Positions 8,458-17,917 of a DNA stretch of 64,000 nt are shown here, one piece after another. The first letter of the stretch is position 1, and each line of letters starts with the position of its first letter. The notes under the pieces were generated by a model. That model did not search any database. It worked only from the letters and a program-made list of their open reading frames with translations, and was not told where the DNA came from. The stretch comes from Campylobacter rectus (GTDB lineage: Bacteria; Campylobacterota; Campylobacteria; Campylobacterales; Campylobacteraceae), in contig NZ_CP012543.1 of the NCBI RefSeq assembly GCF_004803795.1, forward strand, positions 682,001 through 746,000. Direction: 5' to 3'. The position numbers and the translations under genes are program-made.

Positions 8458-10047
8458 ATGCTTGAAGTAAAAAATTTGTTGATGAGATTTAACGTGCAGC
8501 TACTCTTTGAGGACGTAAATTTAAAGCTCACGCGCGGCAACCGTTACGGACTCATCGGCGCAAACGGCGCGGGAAAATCGACGTTTCTAAAAATCCTTGC
8601 AGGCGAGATAGAGGCAAACAGCGGCGAGATCGTCATCGAAAATGGGCTAAGGGTGGGCGTGCTAGGACAAGATCAGTTCGCGTTTGAAAACTTTAGCGTC
8701 AAGGACGCCGTGCTATACGGCAACAAACGCCTCTATGACGCAGTCAAAGAAAAAGAAAAACTCTATATGAGTGAAGAATTCACAGATGCCGTAAATGACC
8801 GCCTAGCGCAGCTTGAGATGATAAACGCAGAGGAGGATCCTAGCTACGAGTATGAGGTGCGCATCGAAAAAATCCTAAGCTCGCTTGGCTTTAGCGACTT
8901 TGAAAAGCCGATGAGCGAGGTCGAAAACTCGGATAAATTTAAAGTCCTGCTCGCTCAAGTGCTATTTCCAAAGCCGGATATACTATTTCTCGACGAGCCC
9001 ACCAACAACCTTGATATCGATAGCATAAAGTGGCTGGAAAACGAGCTGAACCGCCACGAGGGCACGATGGTGCTAATCAGCCACGACCGCCACTTCTTAA
9101 ACGCGGTTTGCACGCACATCCTAGACGTGGATTTTAAGAAAATCAGGCAGTTTGCGGGCAACTACGACGACTGGTACATCGCCTCGACGCTCGTAGCCAA
9201 ACAGCACGAGATGGAGCGCGACAAAAAGCTAAAAGAAAAAGAGGAGTTGGAGAAATTTATCGCACGATTCTCGGCAAACGCAAGCAAAGCCCGCCAAGCC
9301 ACGAGCCGCCAAAAGCAGCTAAACAAACTCGACATCGAGGAGATCAAGGTATCAAGCAGACGCGATCCTAGCATACTTTTCCGCACCAAACGCGACATCG
9401 GCAACGAGATCCTGGAAGTGCGCGGCATCAGTAAAACATACGACAAGGTTTTGTTTGAAAATTTTAGCTTCAAACTCGAAAAGAACGACAAAGTCGCCAT
9501 CATCGGCGCAAACGGCGTAGGCAAAAGCACGCTGGCTAAAATCATCATCGGCGAGGTCGCTCCGGATAGCGGCGACGTGCACGTGGGCGCGACGATAGAG
9601 CCTAGCTATTTCGCGCAGGACACGACAAACAAAATCACCGGCGAGCTGAGGCTCTACGAGTGGCTGCAAGACGAAAACAACAAGGACCTGGACGAGATCC
9701 GCAAGTGCCTGGGCAGGATGCTATTTAGCGGCGCCGAGCAGGAAAAATCAGTCGGCAGCCTAAGCGGCGGCGAGAAACACCGCCTGATGCTAAGCCGCCT
9801 GATGCTAGAGCGCGGCAACCTGCTCGTGCTAGACGAGCCAAACAACCACCTAGACCTCGAAGCCATCATCGCTCTAGGCGAGGCGCTGTATAAATTCGTC
9901 GGCAACGTCATCTGCGTGAGCCACGACAGGGAGCTCATCGACGCCTTCGCTAACCGCATCATCCACCTCAAAGGAAACGGCGAGGTCGTCGATTTTAAGG
10001 GAACCTTTGAGGAATACGCCGCGATGAACGAGGGAGCGACGGCTTAA
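8458..10047 (+). CDS. ABC-F family ATPase (YbiT-like)
   Basis: The 529-residue soluble protein has two ATP-binding cassettes and no membrane segment, as in ABC-F translation factors acting at the ribosome. The first Walker A is GANGAGKST (34-42) and the second GANGVGKST (about 350). Walker B runs are LDEPTNNLD and LDEPNNHLD. The second signature is canonical (LSGGEKHRL). The first is degenerate (MSEVENSDKF before VLLAQ), a feature of the YbiT subgroup. The linker between the domains is charged, lysine/glutamate-rich. ATG 8458 has an AAGGA site. A role in rescuing or tuning ribosomes follows from family knowledge only. Confidence 0.9.
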   Translation: MLEVKNLLMRFNVQLLFEDVNLKLTRGNRYGLIGANGAGKSTFLKILAGEIEANSGEIVIENGLRVGVLGQDQFAFENFSVKDAVLYGNKRLYDAVKEKEKLYMSEEFTDAVNDRLAQLEMINAEEDPSYEYEVRIEKILSSLGFSDFEKPMSEVENSDKFKVLLAQVLFPKPDILFLDEPTNNLDIDSIKWLENELNRHEGTMVLISHDRHFLNAVCTHILDVDFKKIRQFAGNYDDWYIASTLVAKQHEMERDKKLKEKEELEKFIARFSANASKARQATSRQKQLNKLDIEEIKVSSRRDPSILFRTKRDIGNEILEVRGISKTYDKVLFENFSFKLEKNDKVAIIGANGVGKSTLAKIIIGEVAPDSGDVHVGATIEPSYFAQDTTNKITGELRLYEWLQDENNKDLDEIRKCLGRMLFSGAEQEKSVGSLSGGEKHRLMLSRLMLERGNLLVLDEPNNHLDLEAIIALGEALYKFVGNVICVSHDRELIDAFANRIIHLKGNGEVVDFKGTFEEYAAMNEGATA

Positions 10048-10423
10048 ATTTTGATTTTAGTTTTTGATTTGGCGGGCAAATTTGACGTCCGCCGAATTTA
10101 AGCGGCAAATTTAACTCGGTTTGACTTACTTAAATTTGAATAAATTTTTGTCGCTTATCTTTTTTAGCAGCTGTTTAAATTTGCTCGCAAAGGTTCGTGC
10201 TACGAAAATGCCGACATATTTTTCAATTTTACTGCTGCATATTGTTTCTTAAGAATGAGATAAATATTTCTATGATAATATTTATCCATATCATTCACTA
10301 CTGTGAAAAAATAGCTCAATATAAAAGCAAATAGATGCGAATGTAGCAGTATGAGGAGCGAATGCTAATGAGAGAAGTTATTTTAAATAATTTACTACAA
10401 AAAACGATGAACTGATAGTAAAT
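10048..10423. other. Gene-free stretch downstream of the ABC-F gene
   Basis: The first 50 bases include GGCGG (10071-10075) pairing with CCGCC (10089-10093), a possible weak terminator. The rest is AT-rich. A short frame from about 10368 has a reasonable start but ends at 10414, just before the next small ORF, and may be its broken N-terminus. I see no other feature. Confidence 0.35.
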
Positions 10424-10618
10424 ATGGTAAAAGAGGCGGGCAAGCTGGTTAAAAATTTTATCGAGATGTCAAAAAGCGACCCCATTTTTAAGGATTATTA
10501 CCGCGATTTTACCGACGTCGGCGTACAAATTTTTAAAATCCACGAAAAACTACACGCCGATTTTGCAGAACTAAAAGAGTGCGAAGGGATAAAGGCGCTA
10601 AAAGAGCATAAAGAATAA
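10424..10618 (+). CDS. Small hypothetical protein (64 aa), possibly a gene fragment
   Basis: The 64-residue frame MVKEAGKLVKNFIEM...LKECEGIKALKEHKE is acidic/basic, helical and lacks a membrane segment. It is preceded by in-frame sense codons back to a TAA at 10388-10390, without a clear ribosome binding site. A different frame upstream ends at 10414, so this may be the 3' part of a frameshifted gene. I do not recognise a family. Composition is gene-like, so it is retained at low confidence. Confidence 0.4.
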   Translation: MVKEAGKLVKNFIEMSKSDPIFKDYYRDFTDVGVQIFKIHEKLHADFAELKECEGIKALKEHKE

Positions 10619-10702
10619 ATTTCAACCGAATTTAAATCTCTCAAATTCCTTTTTAGGGGGACAAGGACTTCTGATTACACCCTGCCGACATATGCAAAGC
10701 AG

Positions 10703-10712
10703 CCCCCCCCCC
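10703..10712. repeat. Poly-C tract (C10), potential slippage site
   Basis: Ten consecutive C residues lie between GCAG and GCAAG. Campylobacter genomes use C/G tracts of 8 or more as phase-variation switches. On the minus strand, frames entering the tract (context SFFRGVGWEFLR) change exit frame with tract length: at 11 G one frame would stay open into LLCICRQGVIRSPCPP, at 10 it soon stops. No confident gene contains it. Confidence 0.55.
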
Positions 10713-10961
10713 GCAAGAATTCCCACCCCACACCACGAAAGAAACTGCCGTGTTTCGCGCAGATTTAAATTTGCCTTAATAAATTTGAATAAATTTTTAA
10801 ATTTGACGCTCCGAGACCAGAACCTTTAAGGGCTAAAATTTGGCTTCATCAAATTTTAGCCCTATGTATTTTGACTTCTCAAAAATTTAAGCTTTTTCTT
10901 GTGCGACCTAAAACCCCCTTCTATGTCCACTTTTCTCTTTTTCTTTGGGAGAGGAAGGGGC

Positions 10962-11230
10962 TTTGCTTCGCCTACGGCTCGCAGCTTTTGGGGAAGCAGC
11001 TATGAGCGAAGCGGTCTTAAGCCCGTAGGGCGACGGTAGCGAACGTAGTGAAGCTAAAGTTAAGCAGGTGCGATAGCGCTTACGCGCCGCACGTTTTTAA
11101 ATTCACGTTTTCAAGATGCGGGTCTCGGTGCGTAAAATTTGAAGTCAAATTTACAAATTTAGCCAAATTTGACTTCAAATTTGAACGTAAAAAATTAAGG
11201 CGAAGTATTTTTTCTTTAGACGAGGCGGAT
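10962..11230 (-). repeat. Dispersed mosaic repeat, copy 1 (inverted)
   Basis: Read on the minus strand, this copy has in order: the block TTCGCCTTA...ACGTTCAAATTTGA, the block ACGCACCGAGACCCGCATCT, the block AACGTGCGGC...GCGCTATCGCACCTG, then AGCTTCACTACGTTCGCTAC (at 11035-11056 on the plus strand) and GACCGCTTCGCTC. The same blocks recur near 26.6, 49.7 and 52.4 kb. It looks non-coding. Confidence 0.65.
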
Positions 11231-11314
11231 TTAAATTTAAGGGCGGGAGCTACCTTGTCGGTAGTGACCGAGTAAAATTTAAATCCAACGATGTATAAAG
11301 GAAAAAGGCAAGCC

Positions 11315-12439
11315 TTATTTAGCAGCATACTGTGCGTCTAGATATGGGATCAGATACTCGTATCCTTTCGCCGCCATCTCTTCTTTAGGCACAAATTTGA
11401 GCGCAGCACCGTTTACGCAGTATCTCATTCCGCCTTTATCTTTCGGACCGTCGTTAAAAATGTGCCCCAAGTGCGAATCGGACATCTTGGACTTGATCTC
11501 GGTTCTGACCATTCCGTGCGACAGATCGATCTTTTCATTGACCAAACTCATATCGATAGGCTTAGTAAAGCTCGGCCAGCCGCAGCCCGCATCATACTTA
11601 TCGTAAGAGCTAAAAAGCGGTTGTCCGTTTGTGATATCGACATAAATTCCCACTCTATCCTCATCGTTTAGTTCGCTGCTGTAAGGACGCTCGGTAGCGG
11701 CGTTTTTCACGACGTCATAGGACATCGCGCTTAGTTCGCTTTTTAGCGTCTTATCGTCTTTGTTCGTATAATTTTGCAAATTTTGTTTCATTTCATCTCT
11801 CGGGCGTTTTTTATCGCTTAAAATTTCACCTTTTTTCGGCAAGCTGTCAAAGGTTACATGGCAGTAACCGTTTGGATTTTTATCCAAATAATCCTGATGA
11901 TATTCTTCGGCCTTATACATATTCTCAAGGGCCATTACTTCGGTAACTATTGGTTTTTTATAGTTTTTTTGCTGCTCTTTGACAAAAGCAAGTATCTCGG
12001 CTTCGTCGGCCTTATCGGTAAAATATATCCCGCTTCTATATTGGCTTCCCCTGTCGTTGCCCTGCTTGTTTATACTGGTCGGATCGATTGTTTTGAAAAA
12101 ATATGTTAGCAAATGCTTTAAATCAATCGTGTATTCGTCATACTCGACATAAACGGCTTCGGCGGCATTCGTATCGCCGTAGCTCACGTCTTTGTAGCTT
12201 GGATTTACTTGCTTTGAGTTTGCATACACTACCTCGGTTTTAAGCACACCCGGAAGCTGTTTTAAATAAGCCTGCGTCCCCCAAAAGCACCCTCCCGCGA
12301 GCACGATAGTTTTCTTTCCCATCGTATCTTTCGCTTGGTTTTTCGTATCCATCTGTTCCCCTTGTAAATTGAAAAACAATCCCAAAAACACCGCCAAAAC
12401 TCCGGCTATCGCCGTTTTCTTAAAAATGCCTTTTGTCAT
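11315..12439 (-). CDS. msrAB: Peptide methionine sulfoxide reductase MsrA/MsrB fusion
   Basis: The 374-residue protein begins with a signal-anchor or signal peptide (residues 5-25), implying periplasmic action. The MsrA domain (about 43-200) has the catalytic GGCFWG with Cys51. The MsrB domain (about 215-365) has GCGWPSF and the catalytic RYCVN with Cys341. MsrA reduces the S- and MsrB the R-epimer of methionine sulfoxide, so the fusion repairs both forms of oxidised methionine. No lipobox is seen. The gene stands alone with an AAAGGA site before ATG 12439. Confidence 0.95.
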   Translation of the reverse strand: MTKGIFKKTAIAGVLAVFLGLFFNLQGEQMDTKNQAKDTMGKKTIVLAGGCFWGTQAYLKQLPGVLKTEVVYANSKQVNPSYKDVSYGDTNAAEAVYVEYDEYTIDLKHLLTYFFKTIDPTSINKQGNDRGSQYRSGIYFTDKADEAEILAFVKEQQKNYKKPIVTEVMALENMYKAEEYHQDYLDKNPNGYCHVTFDSLPKKGEILSDKKRPRDEMKQNLQNYTNKDDKTLKSELSAMSYDVVKNAATERPYSSELNDEDRVGIYVDITNGQPLFSSYDKYDAGCGWPSFTKPIDMSLVNEKIDLSHGMVRTEIKSKMSDSHLGHIFNDGPKDKGGMRYCVNGAALKFVPKEEMAAKGYEYLIPYLDAQYAAK

Positions 12440-12747
12440 TTTTATCCTTTGAACTAAATTTTGACGGCATTATAAAGTTTTAGTATAAATTCAGCGTGAA
12501 ATATCTCTAGGCAAATTTGGTATATCCGAAAAAACGGCCTTGACGCCGCTAAAATTTAACGCCTGGGCCGTAAAACAATCCGAGAAAACCATAAAAATTT
12601 TACTTTCGAAAAAGTGAAATTTTAAAACCGCCGTATTTTAAAATTTCGTCCCTCGCGCTTTTAAAGATAGCTTTGGATGAACTCAAAATTCCTGCGATCA
12701 CGTTCGCAAAGCCGCTTTTCATACCTGCAAATTTGCACATATTTATC
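12440..12747. other. Gene-free stretch between msrAB and the IMPACT gene
   Basis: About 308 bp without a convincing gene. A minus-strand frame (12600-12851) overlaps the start of the next gene and could encode about 45 residues from an internal Met (MKSGFANVIAGIL...), but it has no clear ribosome binding site and I could not place it. Confidence 0.3.
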
Positions 12748-13389
12748 TTAAAACGTTTCGTTATAAATTTCGCCTTTTGCAGATAACGCAATGGCGTAAA
12801 ATTTAAAACCCTCCCGCTCAAACGCGTTTGCAAATGCATAAAATTCGTCAAATTCTCCGCCGTTAAACTTCGCTCGCCAGATCGCGCCTTCTTCGTTAAA
12901 TTCGCGCAAAAACGCTAAATTTCGCTTTTCAAAATAGTGCTCAAAGCGCGCGTTTAAGACAAACGGCACGAAAAATATGCAAGGCGATTTTATCTCGAAT
13001 TTAACCAGTCGCCCGCTCAGCTGTGCCGCGCCGATCGCCGCATTTACCGCCGCTGCGTATGCTCGCACGAGGCCTCCTGTGCCTAGCTTTATCCCGCCGA
13101 AATATCGCACGATAAGTACGCCCGCATCTATGAGCTCGACACCTCTAAGCGCGTTTAGCGAGGGCTGCCCGCTAGTGCCCTTTGGCTCGCCGTCGTCGCT
13201 TTGATTTTCGACGACCTGGCCGTAGCCGTTTAGCTCCCTATATGCCCACACTACGTGCGCGGCCTTCGGATGCTCCGCTTTTAGCCGCTCGTGCAGGGCT
13301 TTAAACTCGGAGACGGGGCATAAAAAGCTTAAAAAGGTCGATTTTTTGATCTCGTAAGTAGCGGTAATAATTTCATCGATCGTTTGCAC
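12748..13389 (-). CDS. YigZ/IMPACT family protein (UPF0029)
   Basis: The 213-residue protein shows the family hallmarks DDGEPKGTSGQP and VRYFGGIKLGTGGLVRAY in the N-terminal IMPACT domain, with a shorter C-terminal DUF1949-like part. GTG 13389 is preceded by AAGGA and fits the family N-terminus (E-I-x-K-S-x-F-L). In eukaryotes IMPACT modulates a translation kinase; in bacteria the role of YigZ is unclear. Length matches the family. There is no operon partner. Confidence 0.9.
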   Translation of the reverse strand: MQTIDEIITATYEIKKSTFLSFLCPVSEFKALHERLKAEHPKAAHVVWAYRELNGYGQVVENQSDDGEPKGTSGQPSLNALRGVELIDAGVLIVRYFGGIKLGTGGLVRAYAAAVNAAIGAAQLSGRLVKFEIKSPCIFFVPFVLNARFEHYFEKRNLAFLREFNEEGAIWRAKFNGGEFDEFYAFANAFEREGFKFYAIALSAKGEIYNETF

Positions 13390-13506
13390 ATGTGTCCTTA
13401 AATAAAAATTTTATTTTAGCGCAATTTAAAAAATATGCCAATAAATTTAAAATTTATAAAACAATCGGTATCATAATCAAATTTGATTTTAGAATAAGAG
13501 ATTGCT

Positions 13507-15087
13507 ATGTTAAAAAAAATATCGAAAAAAATGATTTTGCAAATCGCAGCAATGATCGCCTCGAGCGTTATATACAGCGGTTCGAGCATACTCATACTTG
13601 CTTTTATCAATAAATATCTTTTAAGTTTAAAAGAGCAAAATGTCCAAATCCTGCTCTGGTTTTTTGTGCTTTTGGCGCTATTTTTAGGCTTTTCCATCTT
13701 ATCTCGCATCGCGCTTTCGGTCATCGGAAACGACTTTATCTTCGAGCTTAGAGCAAAGATTATAAAAAGAATTTTAGACACCTCGAACCAGCAAATAAAC
13801 ACTATCGGTAAATCAAAACTCATCGCTTCTTTATCAAGCGATATAAACAGTCTGACAAACGGTTTTATGCAAGTTCCAAGCATCATCCAAGGCGGACTGA
13901 TCGTCATCGCCGCCTGTTTATATATAGGCTATATCTCGTATGAAATTTGCTTATTTTTGATCGTTTGGATGGCTATAGGAGTAGTCATTTGCCGAAAATC
14001 GATCAAAAATATCAATAAATACTACGAACTTTATAGAAAAGACGAAGATACGCTCTACAAAGACTATCAAACAAGCATCGAAGGCCATAGGGAGCTTAGC
14101 TTAAATCTCATAAGAGCGCGAGAGCTTTATGAAAACCGCTTTCTTCCAAACGCCTTGGATCTGCGCAAAAATATTATAAAGGCGGAAATTTATCAATCGT
14201 TTATGAGCAACTGGCTTAACTCCATTATGCTCGGAGCTATCGGCGTGGTGTTATATTTTTGTTTAGCATACGATATGGCAAATTTACAAGATGCCATCAC
14301 CGTAGCTTTAGCGATCTTGTTTTTGCGTGCGCCGCTAATGATGCTGCTTTATTCGGTTCCGAGCATTTTTCGCTCACGCATAGCCTATGAGCGCATCAAA
14401 AAGCTTGATTTGACGGAATACAAAAAAGAATTTGAGCTCGGCGAGACGGTGCCGCAAATGTGGCAAAAGCTAAGCCTTAAAAATATCAATTTCGCTTACG
14501 ATGAAACCGGCGATTTCAAACTCGAAGACATCAATCTGGAAATAAACAGAGGCGAAACGGTATTTTTGATAGGGAAAAACGGGAGCGGAAAATCGACGCT
14601 TTTTATGATTTTAGCAGGGCTTTTGCAAACCAAAAACGGAGAGATGTTTGTAGATGACGTGCGGATAACAAAAGACAATCTAAGAAGCTATGCCAATACG
14701 ATAAGTGCGGTATTTAGCGATTTTTATCTATTTGACGAGGTGCTTAGCGACGACGACGAACTCATAGACGAACTACTCAAAAAAATGGTTCTGGATAAAA
14801 AAGTCAGCGTCAAAGATGGAATTTTTAGCACGCTAAATTTATCTCAAGGGCAAAAAAAACGTCTTGCGATGGTGGCGGCCTTGCTTGAAAAACGTAAATT
14901 TTTGATACTTGACGAGTGGGCGGCGGATCAAGACCCCGAATTTAGAAAACTCTTTTACGAAAAATTTCTTGGCGAACTCAAGCAGCAAGGATATACGATA
15001 TTTGCCATCAGCCACGATGATGCGTATTTTGACGCAGCGGATAAAATTTACGAAATACGAAACGGGCGTTTGAGTAAAATAAAATGA
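13507..15087 (+). CDS. YojI/PvdE-like ABC exporter (cyclic peptide exporter family)
   Basis: The 526-residue half-transporter has about six membrane helices (residues 10-290) and a C-terminal ATPase. Walker A is GKNGSGKST (about 356-364), the signature is LSQGQKKR (about 445), and Walker B runs into LDEWAADQDPEFRKLFY, the hallmark of the cyclic-peptide exporter family that includes YojI, SyrD and the pyoverdine exporter PvdE. It should export a peptide or peptide-like compound to the periplasm. It lies 286 bp before a TonB-dependent receptor on the same strand, an arrangement often seen with siderophore systems, but no peptide synthetase is in the window. Confidence 0.88.
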   Translation: MLKKISKKMILQIAAMIASSVIYSGSSILILAFINKYLLSLKEQNVQILLWFFVLLALFLGFSILSRIALSVIGNDFIFELRAKIIKRILDTSNQQINTIGKSKLIASLSSDINSLTNGFMQVPSIIQGGLIVIAACLYIGYISYEICLFLIVWMAIGVVICRKSIKNINKYYELYRKDEDTLYKDYQTSIEGHRELSLNLIRARELYENRFLPNALDLRKNIIKAEIYQSFMSNWLNSIMLGAIGVVLYFCLAYDMANLQDAITVALAILFLRAPLMMLLYSVPSIFRSRIAYERIKKLDLTEYKKEFELGETVPQMWQKLSLKNINFAYDETGDFKLEDINLEINRGETVFLIGKNGSGKSTLFMILAGLLQTKNGEMFVDDVRITKDNLRSYANTISAVFSDFYLFDEVLSDDDELIDELLKKMVLDKKVSVKDGIFSTLNLSQGQKKRLAMVAALLEKRKFLILDEWAADQDPEFRKLFYEKFLGELKQQGYTIFAISHDDAYFDAADKIYEIRNGRLSKIK

Positions 15088-15092
15088 TTAAT

Positions 15093-15109
15093 TGTTACTA
15101 TTTGTAACA
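15093..15109. promoter_or_regulatory. Perfect dyad TGTTAC-N5-GTAACA
   Basis: A 6-bp perfect inverted repeat with a 5-nt spacer lies 6 bases after the exporter's stop. It is short for a terminator and may be an operator upstream of the receptor gene. Confidence 0.3.
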
Positions 15110-15297
15110 TAAAAATACTAGTTACTCATAAATTGCAACATAAAGCAGCTGCAAAAAGTTATTTTTAGAATTTCGAATTTTAAAAGGCTGGCTTATCTTT
15201 ATCGATTATTTGTCGGTTGTTTTATGTTTATTTTATATTACTTGGATATCAATTTTAATTATCGATTAAGGAATAAAATTATAACATTTCAGCATAT

Positions 15298-15303
15298 TAT
15301 AAT
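15298..15303 (+). promoter_or_regulatory. Probable -10 element of the receptor gene
   Basis: TATAAT occurs about 70 bases before ATG 15374, in a strongly AT-rich stretch with ATCGATTA and TTATC half-sites that could bind Fur. No clear -35 is seen, as is usual in Campylobacter. Confidence 0.4.
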
Positions 15304-15373
15304 CTGTATTTATATGTGTGTATTCGCGCTTACTAATTTCGTATATGAAGCAAATATTTTTTAAGGAGTAAAG

Positions 15374-17404
15374 ATGAAGAAAAATCCATGGAGTAGACAT
15401 CAAAGTGCAGCTTGCATCCTGTCTTTAATTGTTGCTGTAAATTTATATGCAGCCGATGAAGAAAACACAAAGCTTGAAAAGACCGTCATAACTTCGACAG
15501 GTTTTGAAACACCTCTAAAAGACGAAGTCAAAAACGTCTATATAATAACCTCGGAAGAGATCAAGGATCGCGGCTATACGAGCGTGACGGAAGTTCTTGA
15601 AAGAACGCCCGGCATTTATATAAGAAATTCCGGAGAATTCGGCGCCGAAGAAATAGACCTGAGGGGGCAGGGCAGCTATGCTAAAACAAATGTCAGGACG
15701 CTGATAAACGGAATGGATTTAAACGTATTAAAAGCCGGCCATGGCAACATTACGACGCCTTTTAACCTCATCGCAGTTGAAGATATCGAGAGAATAGAGA
15801 TAATCCCCGGCGGCGGATCGGTGCTTTACGGCGGCGGAACGACCGGCGGCGTGATAAATATCATCACAAAGAAAAAGCCGAGCAAATTTTATGTAAACGC
15901 TTCAAGCAAACTTGCATCGTATGATTACCGCGATGTCGCTTTTAGCATAGGCGGACCCGTTAGAGAAGATCTGTTTTTAAGATTTAGCGCAAAAGGCTTT
16001 GACTCGAAAAGTTACAGAAAAGAAGAAAAAAATACGGGACACTATTTTAGCGGAGCGTTAAATTATCAAATAAACGATAAACAAAATATCGCCATTACTC
16101 CTAGTTATTATTCTCAAAAAACTAAAAACCAAAGCGGTCCGCTCACATTGCGACAAGTCGAGCAAGACAGAAGGCAGTCCGGCAAAACTCAAGATCCGCA
16201 AAAATATACCAAAACCGATCTTAGTATCGACTATTCGATCGATTTTAGCGACAACTTTCAAACGCGCATAATGCCGTATTATTTAAAAACGAAATATATT
16301 CAAAAAGGCGAACTCGCATTACCGGGCGGCAAAAAGCGACCTTATCAAACCAAATTTAGCGACAGAAAATACGGAACGAATTTGAAAAATAGGTTCAAAT
16401 ACGGCAGTGGAGAATTAGTATTCGGGTATGATTACGAAGATATATTCGATAAATTGTCCCAAGGCGATGAGCTCGGCAAAACGATACACTCTATCTACCT
16501 TGTCGAAAAACACAATTTTACCGATTGGTTCTCTCTTAGCGGCGGAGCTAGATACGAAAGGGCTTTATACGACGTAAAAAGACCCGAAAGCAAAGCCAAC
16601 AAAAGACCTGCTTTTAATCAAAGCAAACATACTAACAGTCACGCCTTTGATGTGATTCCGAATTTTCAATATTCCGATACCGGAAATATTTATCTTAAAT
16701 TTGAAAAAGGCTTTGTATCTCCGTCCCCTCAAGAGCTTGTCGACGTCGTAAAAGTAGGCAACCATACCGAATTTAAATTTAACGACCTAAAGCCGGAGAC
16801 TTTTAGAAGTTACGAAATAGGCATAAAAGACACTATTTTCGATCAATTCTTTAGCGCTACGGTATTTAAAACCTATACCAAAGATATGATATTTTTAAAA
16901 TGGAAAGAACCTGAACACGGGCTTAATCAAAGGATATTCGAACGAGAATATATAAATTTAGACAGAGCCAAACGTAGCGGATTAGAGCTTTACGCAGAGC
17001 AAATTTTATTTGACGACAAGCTAAAACTCACCGAGTCTTTCAGCTACGTAAACTCAAAAGCCACATTTAACAGGAAAGGTAAAGAAGTAACGTTAGCGAT
17101 ACCTTACGTAGCGAAAAGAAAAATCGTTTTGGGCGTCGATTATGCACCGATCAAGGCTCTTAACTTATATGCGAGCCTAAGAAACTATTCTAAAGTTTTA
17201 AACAACAACTATGAATATATGAGCGCAAAGACCCTGGTAGATATCTCTGCAAAATATAAATTTACCAAAAATTTCTCCGTATCCGGCGGCATCAAAAACC
17301 TCTTTGATAAAAAATACTATTCATATTATGATAGTAGGGCAAAGGGTGTTTATTATCCGTCTCCGGAAAGAAATTTCTACGTAGAGTTTAAATATACCTA
17401 TTAA
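15374..17404 (+). CDS. TonB-dependent outer membrane receptor (FepA/CirA type)
   Basis: The 676-residue protein has a signal peptide ending around ADEEN, a plug domain (about 30-160; VITSTGFETPLKDEV, then IEIIPGGGSVLYGGGTTGGVINIIT) and a beta-barrel with the C-terminal aromatic residue of outer membrane proteins (FKYTY). It should import a ligand, probably an iron chelate or heme, using TonB energy. It is paralogous to the receptor at 18997 over the plug. The mid-barrel segment GFVSPSPQEL...NDLKPE occupies the FRAP/NPxL position of heme receptors but is diverged. ATG 15374 has an AAGGAG site. A terminator follows; the gene sits between the peptide exporter and the exbB operon. Confidence 0.92.
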   Translation: MKKNPWSRHQSAACILSLIVAVNLYAADEENTKLEKTVITSTGFETPLKDEVKNVYIITSEEIKDRGYTSVTEVLERTPGIYIRNSGEFGAEEIDLRGQGSYAKTNVRTLINGMDLNVLKAGHGNITTPFNLIAVEDIERIEIIPGGGSVLYGGGTTGGVINIITKKKPSKFYVNASSKLASYDYRDVAFSIGGPVREDLFLRFSAKGFDSKSYRKEEKNTGHYFSGALNYQINDKQNIAITPSYYSQKTKNQSGPLTLRQVEQDRRQSGKTQDPQKYTKTDLSIDYSIDFSDNFQTRIMPYYLKTKYIQKGELALPGGKKRPYQTKFSDRKYGTNLKNRFKYGSGELVFGYDYEDIFDKLSQGDELGKTIHSIYLVEKHNFTDWFSLSGGARYERALYDVKRPESKANKRPAFNQSKHTNSHAFDVIPNFQYSDTGNIYLKFEKGFVSPSPQELVDVVKVGNHTEFKFNDLKPETFRSYEIGIKDTIFDQFFSATVFKTYTKDMIFLKWKEPEHGLNQRIFEREYINLDRAKRSGLELYAEQILFDDKLKLTESFSYVNSKATFNRKGKEVTLAIPYVAKRKIVLGVDYAPIKALNLYASLRNYSKVLNNNYEYMSAKTLVDISAKYKFTKNFSVSGGIKNLFDKKYYSYYDSRAKGVYYPSPERNFYVEFKYTY

Positions 17405-17412
17405 AATTTTAC

Positions 17413-17438
17413 AAACCGGCTTTTATTAAGGCCGGTTT
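17413..17438 (+). terminator. Terminator after the first receptor gene
   Basis: AAACCGGC (17413-17420) pairs with GCCGGTTT (17431-17438) over a 10-nt loop, 9 bases after the stop, followed by ACCTTAAATTTT. Confidence 0.65.
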
Positions 17439-17917
17439 ACCTTAAATTTTATCGCCATCCTTGCTTGTTTTCTTTATTTAGAACGCAAGCATCTTTTGGC
17501 GGTAAGATATGCGATCTTTACTGCCGGACGGACGATATGTATTTGATGCGACAATAAAATTCGCCGGATACGAAACGCAAAATCGCTCTTATTAAGGGCC
17601 AAAATTCATTCAAACAAGCAAGAAAGTAATAAAAAGAAAAACCGGGGTGAGGTTTTATATTATTTTACAAAAGCGCAAACGGTATCTCGTGGCCTGAAAA
17701 ACGTGGTTATCAATGCAGTAATAATATCGATTTATCCGCGCTTTACCGCATACCGAGTTCTACTTAACTCGATAAAAATAGCGCGCATCGATAACGATAA
17801 TGGAAAAAATATTAAAATTTTATTTTAAAATATTAAAAAAATGCTCTAAATTTTATCATTAATTAATAATTATATCTGTATAATAAATCGCTTTTGATAA
17901 TTAATATTAGGACTAAA
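17439..17917. other. Gene-free stretch upstream of exbB
   Basis: No gene is supported here. A hairpin-like inverted repeat is visible at 17498-17525 (GGCGGTAAGAT / ATCTTTACTGCC, one mismatch bulge). The final 100 bases are strongly AT-rich and hold the exbB promoter. Confidence 0.4.
17852..17884 (+). promoter_or_regulatory. exbB operon promoter with possible Fur site
   Basis: TATAAT at 17879-17884 is a good -10, 34 bases before ATG 17918. Directly upstream the run TATCATTAATTAATAATTA (about 17855-17873) is a partial dyad resembling an ATTATC-type Fur box. Iron regulation is inferred from this and from operon content. Confidence 0.45.

Larger units (their letters stand above)
10619..11314. 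other. Gene-free stretch with a C10 tract and dispersed repeat
   Basis: This 696-bp stretch contains a run of ten C residues at 10703-10712 and one copy of the mosaic dispersed repeat (10962-11230), both listed separately. No intact gene is supported. Confidence 0.5.

Noticed and set aside
11397-12109. Plus-strand ORFs of 69-83 residues within msrAB
   Set aside because: They lie opposite catalytic motifs of MsrA and MsrB and have no start signals.
17498-17525. Riboswitch or small RNA before exbB
   Set aside because: A single imperfect hairpin without a recognisable conserved core; 400 bases from the start and not enough to call.
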